In this document: in pieces, positions 31,439 through 42,112 of the stretch
How the letters are laid out: every line of letters starts with the position of its first letter
Position numbering within the stretch: position 1 is the first letter of the stretch
Source: Arenicola marina
Taxonomy: Eukaryota > Annelida > Polychaeta > Arenicolidae
Direction of reading: 5' to 3'
Assembly (NCBI GenBank): GCA_964019135.1
Contig: CAXHSH010000664.1
Location: 124,001-188,000 of the forward strand
Length of the DNA: 64,000 nt
Notes under the pieces: generated by a model
The model's input: only the letters and a program-made list of their open reading frames with translations
Told to the model about the DNA's origin: nothing
Database searches by the model: none
Made by a program: the position numbers and the translations under genes

Positions 31439-31869
31439 TTACGAGTCAGTTACGGACAGCTGTTCTTTGCTCAGTGCTGATTCAACTGCCGCCTCCAGGA
31501 GCTTGAATCTGTCGGTGCCATGTTGTCTCACCGCTAAGCGTCTTGTGATGATGACAGCAATGTTGTTACGCTTGTGTCGCCTGAGGATATATCTGACATG
31601 ACGTCCGGAGCCGTAGTCTCCATCTTCCTGCCATCCTTCCTGATCGGGAGAAAGTCGGTACACGGCCTCATTGTGAGCAGCCCCGGCGCGCTGTGGATCC
31701 ATCAGGAGACGACGATAGGCCTTCCGGACATCCTGGATTGTCTTTACCTTGACCAGAGTGGCGTAGGCACTTGCTCCTTTGGCGGTGATTGTATCCCTAG
31801 TGAAACACACATCTTGGGTCAACAGTTCCTCTGCCCTCTCTGCCGGCGATAGAGCTAGGATTTCTTGAG
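31439..31869 (-). pseudogene. IMPACT/UPF0029-like domain exon or gene fragment
   Basis: On the minus strand an acceptor-like tract (ttattacctgctatcacag) precedes an open frame with QEILALSPAERAEELLTQDV, then TAKGASAYATLVKVKTIQDV, AAHNEAVYRLS, DGDYGSGRHVRYIL and NNIAVIITRRLA..GTDRFK. The order (substrate-strand, H-N-A-Y.., D..G-G.., N..V.I.R..G..RF) is that of the IMPACT/YigZ (UPF0029) fold. It ends in a stop at 31439. The domain usually follows a partner region, so this is a fragment or the last exon of a larger gene; it may belong with the neighbouring DUF6589-like sequence. Confidence 0.5.
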
Positions 31870-31894
31870 CTGTGATAGCAGGTAATAAATCAGT

Positions 31895-32760
31895 CTACTT
31901 TCCGATTACTTGCTCATTGTCAAATATATTTATTGTGTCTCCATCAGGGACGGAAGGAAGTGGTGTGTTCTGAGACATTAGCCATGATTGCACTGTAGAA
32001 TATCCTCCGCCAGGGCAGGATGCATTGAGAAGGTCAACAGATAATTTACTTGTGGTGGATGCGTATAGGTTTAAGGACTGGAGAAACGACAGTGGAGAGA
32101 CAAGTCGGTTATAACGTAAGCTATAGATCTGTTCTATTGACCGTGATTCCCACTGATCCCTCAATGAAATTCTGTAGCATTTCATTTCGACTATTCACCC
32201 AAGAGCGAAGATCGAAATCTTTGAGAAATGCAACATCAGTGTACTGCGCAGATATGTCAAGACAGTCTTCGTAAATATCATCACTGATGGTCTGGCCCAA
32301 CGCCTTTGCTGCAGTACACTTTTCACTTGGGGATAAGATGAAAAGTTGAAAAGTTCAATGAATGTATGTCGTTCGCCCTCGCTTAAACGTTGCACCTGTT
32401 CCAAGATACTGGAGCTATTATTGTCGCATGTTTTGGGGCTGCCAGTAAACACTTTTTTGATCAGTCCAGTTTTACCAGTATCAATTTGGTGCGATCTTTT
32501 AGCTTTTCTTCCTGGCTTTGGGTTAAAGGTTGTATCTAAAGTGAATGTCATAGGATGAATGTAAGTTTGGAACACCCCACCATGCTTCTGGGTCTTTCGG
32601 TGTCGTTCAAACAACAGTTCGTGGGACCTGCACAGTCTAGATGGATGTACTTGAGGGTCATCACTTGTAAGATTTATGTCAAACAAAGCTTTGAATTCAG
32701 TAATATAGTCAAATTTTGAGTTGGAGACTGGATTCTGCAGATCTTCAGTTCCGCAAATAC
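31895..32760 (-). pseudogene. DUF6589-like gene, N-terminal part, frame-disrupted
   Basis: Starting near 32760 on the minus strand: a zinc-ligand-like CCICGTEDL, then FKALFDINLTSDDPQVHPSRL and CRSHELLFERHRK, recalling RAG1-N/ZAD-type zinc modules. After a low-complexity linker come EQVQRLSEGERHTFIELF, ISDDIYEDCLDISAQYTD, and finally YSTVQSWLMSQNTPLPSVP and NIFDNEQVIGK. The last motifs are typical of a large family of invertebrate proteins of unknown function that I recall as DUF6589. The reading frame changes at least twice (near 32330 and near 32190), so this is a pseudogene or has short introns I cannot place. Confidence 0.45.
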
Positions 32761-33262
32761 AGCATGCTTCTAATGCTGAAGTTGGTTCACACCTTTAAAA
32801 AACATTCGCCGGTGGAGTTAAAACTATATAGGGGAAGATTGGTGTGGGAGGGTAGAGTCCTTAGAGAAATCGACAGGAAGGGTGAAAGGACTGATGTATA
32901 TATAGGCTGCATATGCTGAACTTCTGGCATCGCCGACATTACAAGTACCTGATAGTTGGGCACAAGCTGTTGGCCTGTAAGTAATCGTTTCCAAACGTTT
33001 TCTTTGAGAACATATCTATATATATGTTTACCTTTTTTATGTTTTTCCTTGGCGAATAAGTATTCATTAAGCTCATTTGAGTATTTTGTAATAATACACC
33101 TTTTCAACATACGTCTATAGAGACATGGGTATAATCAATAATTAGAAAAATATTACTCCCGGGTTAAGTAACATTTTTGTCATTATCATGTTTAAACGTA
33201 AATAGAACGAATAGAACAGTGTACGAGTGGACACGCTATAGAATATTCCTCCATCCTACCAG
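32761..33262. other. Spacer without recognised gene
   Basis: Separates divergently oriented gene fragments; no repeat or motif is recognised. Confidence 0.4.
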
Positions 33263-33769
33263 ACACGGGCGGTCAAGCTCCTGAGCGGCTCCGACATGAG
33301 TTGACGTGGGAGAGGGTGGCCAACCTCAGTGGACGACCTGGAGGAAACATTGGCTTGGACTTAGTCAATGAGTTTTTGAACGACGATTTCAAAGATAACA
33401 CTGGAGGCTTTTGTCTTAAAGGTAATGTTTTACGGCGCTTTTATCTTTAACATTATGTTCTCGCTGTGGATTATGCCCATATTAAACGTATATCAAACGC
33501 CTTATTCTCAACTTGCAGAAATGCTGAAGAGGGGCAGGGGCAATTACACATATGAGCAGTTGAGGAGATGCAGCCAAATGAGCGGAGCCTTCGGCAAGCA
33601 CCTCGACGATCTTCACGATCTTCATGATCCATGGAGACGTCGAGACGGGACATGGCAACCAAGACGTACAATCCAAGCTACAGGCGAGACATACGCGCAT
33701 ATTCATCACTGTCTTTTCTCCCATGCGTCTGATGCGGTACAGCGGGCCTCACGCTCACCAGGCGTTTGA
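33263..33769 (+). CDS. Two exons of a DUF6589-like gene, C-terminal part
   Basis: Exon 33263-33421 (acceptor after ttcctccatcctaccag, donor gtaatg) and exon 33519-33769 (acceptor after ttctcaacttgcag) join in phase. They encode TGGQAPERLRHELTWERVAN, then GGNIGLDLVNEFLNDDFKD, GGFCLK-EMLKRGRG and a His/Asp-rich tail ending in a stop. The G..A..L.HELTW.R..N..G..G.NI.LDL..E.LN layout is the C-terminal signature of the DUF6589-like family, as recalled. It is on the opposite strand to the N-terminal fragment at 31.9-32.8 kb, so the locus is rearranged or holds two copies. No start exon is seen. Confidence 0.45.
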
Positions 33770-33904
33770 AGACGTACCGATGTGGAACAGACTGCGCGAC
33801 CCACACGCACTTGGCCGCCGACTTCGCGAACTCAGCAGCGTCAGCGACGACTGGACAAAAAAAACCCTTTACTGGTCTAATTCAGAACCGTCACGGAACC
33901 CAGT

Positions 33905-34210
33905 GAAGTGTGAGGTGTAATGGGTCAACCCACCCCCTCCCTCCCTCCCTCCCCATCCCCTTGGACAGTGACGGGATGTATATACCGTTCTAGAAGAGTG
34001 TGACAAGTGTGAGCAAGCGTGATGCCCCCCCCCCCTATCCCCTTGGCCTGTCACGGGTTTTAAATACATATCTCGGAAACTGTGATGGGTCCACCTCACC
34101 CCCTCCCTCCCTCCCTCCCCATCCCCATTGGCAAGTCACGGGGTGTAAATACCGTTCTCGAAGAGTATGAAAAAGTGTGACGAAGTGTGAGGGGTCAACC
34201 CCCTGCCCCT
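33905..34210. repeat. ~115-bp degenerate tandem repeat with CCCT-rich core
   Basis: Three copies with the theme accccctccctccctccc, ccatccccttgg, gtcacggg and gttctcgaagagt. No genes. Confidence 0.75.
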
Positions 34211-34343
34211 GCTGGGAACTGTCGCGATGAGACTGACTCCTCCGCTACTTATTCTCCCGGCTTTCGGAACAGAATTTGCAACAATTTGGCCCACTGCAAC
34301 AGCTTCGGATATCACTTGACTTCATCTGAGGCAGGTGTAAGGC

Positions 34344-34640
34344 CTAAAGCACAAACCGCCTGCGGCACCTAGTGCTAATATCCCTCGCGAGATATTTCAC
34401 GTCCTGATCTATGACGTCACTGTTCAGACAGTTTCGCGGCAGGTACACGATTGCCTTCCCTGGACGTCCGTCCCGGGCGCACCTATCCACCTCTTGCCAG
34501 TAATTCACCAGTTTTGATGATGGGCCCCAGTGTAAGACGAACTGAACATCCGGTATCTGGATCCCCATGCCAAAGGCGACGGTGGACACAATACAGCGGA
34601 CGGCGCAGTTTGGTGAGGAGACGGCCGCTTGTTTGCAGAT
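34344..34640 (-). pseudogene. RecQ-type helicase fragment
   Basis: Minus-strand frame with VSTVAFGMGIQIPDVQFVLH, then WGPSSKLVNYWQEVDRCARD and GRPGKAIVYLP, the helicase-C motifs V and VI of RecQ-family 3'-5' helicases (usual R-C-A/G-R-D arginine-finger motif). It runs into a possible start of the zinc-binding domain (TRCRRRFVL). Upstream sequence (34590-34700) does not continue the helicase in frame, so it is a truncated pseudogene piece. Confidence 0.65.
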
Positions 34641-35965
34641 CAGTGTTGCTATATGGTCCCATCATTCTGTACATGATTTGTGTTTTTCGCAACAGTCTGC
34701 ATATATGCATATTTTTTGCCCCCTCAACCGTTCACTACAACAATGGATGCGTGATACACCCTGTGGTAGCGTTCAGAGGTATCTCGAAAAGTAATGAACT
34801 GCAGAAAGGCTAGAATTTTTTTTCAGGCAAGCACCCTAATTTGTTGTAATGGGTCCCTCGTTTTGTTTACTTTTACCCCTACTTCTGTGTGCCAATGACA
34901 AGCCTGGCATTGAGAGAAGTGCCATTATATAACATCCGAATTGCAATGGCGTACATTGCATTGGATTGTCAGTACCGGTATCGTTACATGGTGTACAGAT
35001 ATGTGGTGATCAATGTGATCAATGAATTATTTAGTAGATGAGGTGAATCTTTATAAGAGTATGCCTATGCACACAACTTTTGCTTGATAATGCAATTGTT
35101 TTGTATCGTTATTCGCAGTATAAGGAAAAAAGTAGATTGTTCTGTACATGATGCTGCCAATGTAATATATGTAACATTTACTGCCAAGCATTTAGCATTG
35201 GTTGTATTCGCAATGTAAAAAATGCAGAAAATATTTTTGTTGCGAGCCCTAGCTATGGCGCAATGTTTTGGTCACTTGATATGTCACAATGTGCAATGTA
35301 AAGAAAGCAGATCTAGACAGCCATTGTACTGGCCATGTATTTTATACCTGTCATGCAATGCAATGCTCAACCGTGTTGTCATTCTTATGAAGATGTATTG
35401 TGTCATTGGCTATGATAACTACTTGTTATATTCGATCGTCATGTCTGCAATAAAAGTCGCAATTATATGATATATATAATATTTCCTGGCCTTTTCCTCG
35501 GCTCAGTAATTGCTTACCATCTGCAAAAATATCACCGACAAAAAATGGGTGGGGGTGGGGGGGGCATTTCCGCATGTGACACCGGCAAGAGGATACTTGT
35601 GCAACCAAACGTAACAATTTGTCAGTACTATGACAGCAAATACGCTTATATAGAAATATATTACGCCGCACAGTGTTTTTGGTTGAACAACGTATTATTA
35701 ATATATATAAAATCGACGAAGTCCGATATAGGAAAGTAGCTAGTCCTTCCCCAACATTTTCAATTCATTGTTCAGATATTACAGGAGCGCATCAAGGGGA
35801 TAGGCCCATATATAATGACTTAAAACATGACAAGAGGTGCACCGCGGTGGGGCGGAGTGGGGGGGCCGGAACACTTAGATGTCAGGAGTCTTGTTCCCCC
35901 ACTCATGCAGCCCCACCCACCCGCGACTGAGCCTTCTACTAGTTTTATCTGAACTGTCAGAAGAC
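34641..35965. other. AT-rich sequence, no gene recognised
   Basis: AT-rich non-coding sequence with a G-rich tract at 35548-35570. Short open frames have no recognised domain. Confidence 0.5.
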
Positions 35966-36095
35966 CAGGGGCGGATCCAGAAAATCTGGATAGGGGGGGG
36001 GGGGGCTTCATAAGTTAAATGGCATAAATTATATAAATTTTGGCCCTAAAAGGAGGGAGCGGGGCCAGGTTGGCCCCCCATGAATCCACCGCTGC
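35966..36095. mobile_element. hAT-like MITE
   Basis: Begins caggggcggatccag and ends tgaatccaccgctg, an imperfect inverted match, with a G-tract inside. The CAGGGGCG tip is typical of hAT-type non-autonomous elements in animals. No 8-bp target duplication is evident. Confidence 0.4.
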
Positions 36096-36119
36096 ACGGG
36101 TGGATCAACGAATTTGAAA

Positions 36120-36600
36120 ATGGGGGGGGAGGGGGCAATACTTGCGACGGGGGTGGGGGCCGGGGGGGGGCTCTGAACAACATTACGACCGGGCGATCCA
36201 CCACTTTTTTACGACCTCGCCGCCTCAGATAGCGTCTTTCCTCAAAAAGGGGGGTCCATGCCGGGGGGGCAATACTTGCGACGGGGGTGGGGGGGGGGGG
36301 CTCTGAACAACATTACGAACGGGCGATCTACCACTTTTTTTACGACTTCGCCGTCTAAGATAGCGTCTTTCCTCAAAAAGGGGGGTCCATGCCTCAGATG
36401 GCCTAAATTTTGCATTGAAAAATGGCCTTCTTTATCAAAGAGAGGGGTTTGGAACCCATGGACCCAGGGGCGGATCCGGTGGGGGGTGACCAGACCCTGG
36501 CCGGCCCCCTCTCTGTTACTCCTGAAATTTATAGCATTTAGCATGAAAACCGAAACCGGCCCCCCTTTCAAGCATATCTGCATTCGATCTTGAATCACCC
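36120..36600. repeat. Tandem duplication and second caggggcggatcc element end
   Basis: A ~135-bp block (gggggcaatacttgcgacgg ... cctcaaaaaggggggtccat) occurs twice at about 36132-36260 and 36268-36392. A second hAT-like tip (caggggcggatcc) starts at 36465. The open frames across it are low-complexity. Confidence 0.65.
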
Positions 36601-36775
36601 CCCCCCCACCCGAACACGAACACATTTAACTATATGGAAAGGAATGTCCCAACAGTGCAGGGGCACAATTTGGGCTTGATGGGACGATAAATAAAGTTAG
36701 ATATGGGACCCAGTGCAACAATGTGGGCTAAATGCATCAACGCGGGGTCATTTGCGTTTGTTATCTTTTGTAATG

Positions 36776-37432
36776 CAGTAAAACCTCCCTGCCCGACCAC
36801 CTCTCTAACCTGATCGCCTCCCAAACTCGATCGATTTTTTCGAGTGCCGAAGGTCGGCATATGTCTTAGCATTAAAACAGTATTCTATAACCCGACCACC
36901 TCCCTACTCTGTAAGCCGATCGATCATTTTGGTCCCAAAGCCCCATTTCATATTCCTTTAGTCGATCGGTTGTCGGCTGGCGGAAGGATTAGTGTCACTG
37001 GCTGATTGCAATTAGTAGAACACACAGATTCAGGCGATAACGCCTGTGAAGTGGATAGCACTCTAGAAATGTGTGAAGCATGTTTGCATGTTCGGGCGAT
37101 ATACCGCCTGTGAACGGCACGAGCTTTGATGAACTTGTTCAGAAAGCTCCCTCTTGTTTTCACACACACGTGAGATACAAGTAGCGGCTATATATGGGAT
37201 GGATATTGTCTTATGCGAAAGAGTTTCCACTTTCACGGAAGGTGAAACTCGTCAATACGAAGGAACGCGAGGGCAAGATCAATCAAAACAGCTTGCTGAT
37301 ATCTTTGGCATCGGAAAATCAACAGTTTTTGCTATGTTGATTGGTTGATATTCTGTAACCCGACCACCTCCCTAAGTCGATCGATGCGCGGCAGTCCCGT
37401 CCTCGGTCGACTTAGAGAGAGAGGTTTTAGTG
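36776..37432 (+). mobile_element. pogo/Tigger-type (Tc1-mariner) DNA transposon fossil
   Basis: The left tip cagtaaaacctccctgcccg is matched in inverse at the right by gagagaggttttagtg, the terminal pattern of pogo/Tigger elements, and TA follows the right tip. Subterminal blocks cccgaccacctccctaa recur at 36890 and 37355. Inside, 37200-37348 encodes part of a CENP-B/pogo helix-turn-helix (FPLSRKVKLVNTKERE, and in another frame QSKQLADIFGIGKSTV), separated by a frameshift near 37270. The DDE domain is absent, so the element is a truncated, inactive derivative. Confidence 0.75.
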
Positions 37433-39064
37433 TACCTTTTATAACCCTGAATTACAATCCGGCCCCAAAATGTCGAAACCTGAAAACTCACTTTCCCATC
37501 TTACCCACAATTTGCAGATATCTCAGTTTACAGTTTCCATCATAAAATAATTTATCTCAAATCGCTTTTCGCCCATTTTTACATATAGTATGTAATATAT
37601 GAACAGGCGTCTGTCAATATAATTTGACCTTGATATGTATTTTTTGGCCCAAAACTGATTTTGTAATCCAAAGCTTCACAATTTTGTAGAATGTTCGCAC
37701 GATTTTCTACCCTTCTACTCCACCTATCACTTTCATATTTCACACTTATGCACACCTATACACTTGTTAAAATACAAATAAATCACGCAAATAAAACAAA
37801 TAATACAAATAAATCACGAAATAAAACAAATCTGAAATTTGTTTCCACTTTGTACAACATTTTGGACATTTTCTTTCAGTAAGATTCGTATTACGGAAAA
37901 TGTTCAGACCATTTTCGGATATTTTATAGAGGGTTGCTATTAGATTTTAAACGAAAAGCAAAATTACAAAAAAGTTCATATATGCGACAAAGCCACAGTC
38001 ACTCTTCTTGTCATACACATTTTGACACAACGTTCTAACATTGACTGCGACCTGATTTCTAATAAGATTTGGGGTCAAATGCACCCAATGGCTCGTGGCC
38101 ACATCTTCTTTTTAATATTGTGGTATTACATGTCTAAGTTGCTCAGTTGCACCACAATAATGCGTTTTGCATCAAAAATAGCTTTTCTTAAGGTTATTTC
38201 TATATTGAGAAATAAGACATATTTCCGTTTCAAATTGGCTATAAGCTCCTCTATGTTGAAAGAACATAGCAAAATAATTGTCCATGAAGACAACATTATT
38301 CTGACACCAATTGGGCCAAATTAGGACGCCTCCATTTCTCAATATCAAAAACATGGATTTTCGGTCGTTTTAGAGGCCCCCTTCAAATGACCACGTATGC
38401 CCTTAATATTGCACATGGATACTTGCGGTCTCTTTTATCGAATTTGGCATTCCATGGTCTCATATTGTGGATATACGGTCCTATATTGCCTTCAATGACC
38501 TTCATTTTAAACTTAGCTAAACAAGACACTATTTTGATCCCAAAACAGGATATATTTCATCGTCACGATCAAAATCAACCGAGTAACATCCGAGAAAGTA
38601 TAAGATATATGAGACAGCTATCTGGACTACGTCATCATGCTGAAACATTTGTGAAAATATCTTTAGTATAGCCATAACAAGTAACATAACCATAACAATA
38701 AACACTATTTCCCCGCCAAAATCAACTTTGGGCGGGAAAATGGTGATTTTGAGATTTCCGGTTTGATCGTCGACCTCGGCTTACACCCTATAGACAGTTA
38801 TGCAGTAAATCTCACAGGCTTTCTTATGGTGTATATATCATGCCCTCACATCAATGATTTAGCATCGAAAGTGTTGAAAAACGCTGGAGATTTGTATCAT
38901 TTTTGGCTAAATTTGATTTCTCAAGGTCACCTTGCCTCTTATTATATGCGATCTTCTTCTGGTCGATATCGATTCAGACACACTGGTCAATTGGGCATAT
39001 TTCTTAATCTAATCCTAAGTGGACAGACTTCGTATTAGGGCAGACAGACAAATTTGTTGTCACG
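37433..39064. other. AT-rich sequence, nothing recognised
   Basis: AT-rich, with a few open frames of 60-100 codons (38022-38324, 38387-38671, 38763-39038) that have no recognised domain and hydrophobic, low-specificity composition. They may be remnants of an unknown repeat. Confidence 0.45.
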
Positions 39065-39925
39065 TGTAACACACCAACGTGATTTACTGTTCCCAGAACG
39101 TTTTAGGAAGGTTACATTATAACCTAAAATTAATCAACGTTCTCAAAACGTTTTTGGAAGGATCCATTATAACCCTTAAAATATTCACCGTTCCCGAAAC
39201 GTTTTGGGGAGGTAACATTATAACCTAAAATTAATCATTGTTCTCAAAATTTTTTTGGAAGGATCTATTATAACCCTTAACATAATCACCGTTCCCAAAA
39301 CGTTATTGGAAGGTACCTTTATCACCTAAAATTCCCAAAACGTTTTTGGAAGGATGCATTATAACCCTAAAATTATTCACGGTTCCCAGAACGTTTTTGG
39401 AAGGTTACATTATAACCTAACATTATTCACTGTTCCCAAAATATTTTTAGAAGGTTACATTATAACCTAAAATTATTCAACGTTCCCAGAACGTTTTTGG
39501 AAGGTTACATTATAACCTAACATTATTCGTTCTCAAAACGTTTTTGGAAGGTTACCTTACAACCTAAAAATAATCAACGTTCTCAAAACGTTTTTGGAAG
39601 GATCCGTTATAACCCTTAAAATATTCACCGTTCGCAAAACGTTTTTGGAAGGAAAGATTATAACCTAAAATTAAGCAACGTTCGCAGAACGTTTTTGGAA
39701 GGATGCTTTATAACCCTAAAATTATTCACCGTTCCCAGAACGTTTTTAGAAGGTTTCATTATAACCCTAAAATTATTCAACATTCCCAAGACGATTTTGG
39801 AAGATTACATTACAACTTCAAATTAATCAACGTTCCCATAACGTTTTTGGAAGGTAACGTTATAATGATAACGAAGTAATAACTTTCGGGTAACGTTAGC
39901 ATAACGTTAGGTGTTTGCTGGGATA
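39065..39925. repeat. ~55-bp minisatellite built on AACGTT
   Basis: About 15 units of the theme cgttcccaaaacgtttttgg, aaggttacattataacc, taaaattattca. Most contain an inverted pair aacg...cgtt. The array ends in aacgttaggtgtttgctggg, a terminal motif resembling that of the 100-bp array at 7.4 kb. Confidence 0.92.
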
Positions 39926-41286
39926 GCCAGTTTTCTTCTAACGATAGTGAAGCGAGTGGAAATGTATGCTTGCATGTATTAATTGTGCATCGATAATAGA
40001 TTGTTACATCTATTGCTAGGTGAATATGAAACTCTTGTAATATATCTAAAGGGTGTGTGTTGTCTTTATGATACGATTGATAGAGTTCAATCTTAGAACC
40101 CTCTGTATGCAGGTCAACTCATAAGCAGCACTGAAGACTTAACTGGCCGATTGCTGGCTTGGCTTCTTAACAGGATATGTGCATGTACAGCAACTGTATA
40201 ACATGCCTAACATGCTAACGTGAAAGTTCACCACCAGCAGATCGAGGAACATATTTTACAATTAAAGGCAGACCCAGTAACTTAAAAGGGGGCGGGGAGA
40301 CGGGGTCCATTGAGCCAGTATTAATTAGCTGTCAGACAGAGTTGATCCCAGAAACCATAAAGTATGAGTTTTACAACTATTTTTTCACTAACCAAGGTCA
40401 TAAACGTTAGTTTTCAATTAATCCTGTAATTAATCCAGTTGCTTGGAAAGGGAAGGAGATAAGCACTAGTTGATAACTAACCATAGATTCATTCTTCGTT
40501 CTCATATATATGTGTGTAGTAACTATTTAGAAATTATTATATATACACACAAATCACAATCAAGATCAAAAATCCAGAATAACACTAGGACATGATATTT
40601 TAAATATTTTACAGTGCAGGTGATAAAACATGTAGGTATAAATATTCACATAAAACCCATAAAATTTAAACAAATGTAATCACATCTAAAGATTTTTTAC
40701 ATGTCATTTTATTACATATACCAGTATTTATAAATTAATAAATTAATGAAATTTTATTGCTGGGAGTGTTCATATTGTAAATGTCTTAATGTTCAGTCTG
40801 CATATTCTTGGTAAATATTTATGTAATAGTTAAATAATTATTTGTATTTATCTAACAATGCATTAAGTCAACTTAAAATTGACGCAAGTGAAGGGTCTTG
40901 AATCATTTATTTGTGGTTATGACATTCATGAAAAAAATATCCATTAGTTACGCAGACATCCATTTACTCCAATGATTTAATTGGTGATGTCCATATATGC
41001 ATACCAGCGGTACCTGCTGGTGTTTTTATGGGGAAGAGCGCGGGGCAAAACCCTTCTCCGTTGTTGGCCGGCTGCCCAAATCTATGCGAAAAGTAACCCC
41101 GGGAAACAAGCACGCGCTAAAGCGAAGCGAGCCGAGTTGCACACATTGGGCAGCGACCAGCAAGGAGAAGGACGTTTTTCCGAAATTGTCTTTTATAAGA
41201 AAATATTTGGTGTTTTTCAATCGGAAATAGTCCTTCACGACTGGTGGAAAAGTTGCCGAGGCGTCGCGTGGAGACTCAGACTGTCA
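39926..41286. other. AT-rich sequence, no gene recognised
   Basis: AT-rich until about 40980, then GC-richer. The open frame at 40981-41448 reaches into an inverted repeat shared with 46.9-47.0 kb and shows no domain, so I do not call it a gene. Confidence 0.45.
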
Positions 41287-41377
41287 GAGTTAGTCGTAGT
41301 TCCATCTCCGAAACCTAGTGGCTCCGCACCCTCCGCCAACAAGGACAAGGTTTCGTACGGGAAGCTCACTTTTTCGG
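41287..41377 (+). repeat. Inverted-repeat arm flanking the Harbinger (left)
   Basis: Contains gttccatctccgaaacctag, ggctccgcacc and tttcgtacgggaagctcac. The inverted partner is at 46919-47006. The two arms lie outside the Harbinger ends. Confidence 0.75.
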
Positions 41378-41675
41378 ACCAAGATTCCGCCGTGAAATCG
41401 GGGCGGAAACTTGGGGAGTCCACAAAGTCACCTTTTGGACCTTCCTAACTTAGCTTTATCTCACTCTATGCAGAGGTGATCCAATCACCTGTCAATTTCT
41501 ATAATTCATAAGCCGGTATACGTTTGAACAACTGACTTTCAGGCAGTTTATTGCACAAACCATCTTCAGTAAGCATGTTCACCCGCGGTTTGCGCCAGGT
41601 GGCGTTTGGCTTATTGCGCGTGAATGGCTGGGTCTACGGAGCGCCACCAAGCGAATGGTGTTGTTTTGACGATTG

Positions 41676-41716
41676 TGCGCATGCGCAAATTCTCCACTGG
41701 GTGGGAAAGATGGCGG
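41676..41716 (+). promoter_or_regulatory. NRF1 palindrome plus YY1-like site
   Basis: tgcgcatgcgca (41676-41687) is a perfect NRF1-type palindrome, followed 20 bases on by aagatggcgg (41707-41716), a YY1-type motif. This is the layout of many CpG-type animal promoters at the start of a short open frame, but no gene follows that I can identify. Confidence 0.35.
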
Positions 41717-41914
41717 TGGGGACAGGGCTGTCTGCAGGCTCGACAATACAACAAATGATACCGTTGTAATAGCAGAGACTTTAACCAAAATTACAACGTA
41801 AATTGAAAGATACATACTTCCAGAAACTATTGCCATAGATCTACTCCAAAAGTAAATAATCGGCGAGATATATGAATTTCTAAATGCCAGTGGTAGGTTT
41901 CACAAAGAGGGTAT

Positions 41915-42056
41915 TAGGTAATACCAGTATTAACTTTAATACCGGCAAATTTTGTCTTAGGTAATACCGACTCGTAATACCGTTTCCCAAACGCAAATAA
42001 AGACGGTATTAGCTAAGACCGGTATTAAGCGATTTAATACCGTCTTTAATACCGAT
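41915..42056. repeat. Left subterminal palindromes of the Harbinger
   Basis: At least six copies of ggtattaa or ttaatacc in both orientations, including taataccg and gaccggtattaa. The mirrored set at 46497-46592 contains ttaataccggtattaatacc. They are likely binding sites for the Myb-like protein and transposase (inference). Confidence 0.6.
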
Positions 42057-42112
42057 GAGTGACGTCACGACATATCTCGTTAAAAAAACGCGGGATTTAC
42101 TTGCGTTCCAAA

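Noticed and set aside
33905-34210. Possible CRISPR-like or regulatory repeat
   Set aside because: Three degenerate direct repeats without regular unique spacers in a eukaryotic context; simple minisatellite.
40981-41448. 155-codon frame starting MVMSIYAYQRYLLVF
   Set aside because: Runs through an inverted repeat arm, has no recognised domain and no supporting splice or promoter signals.
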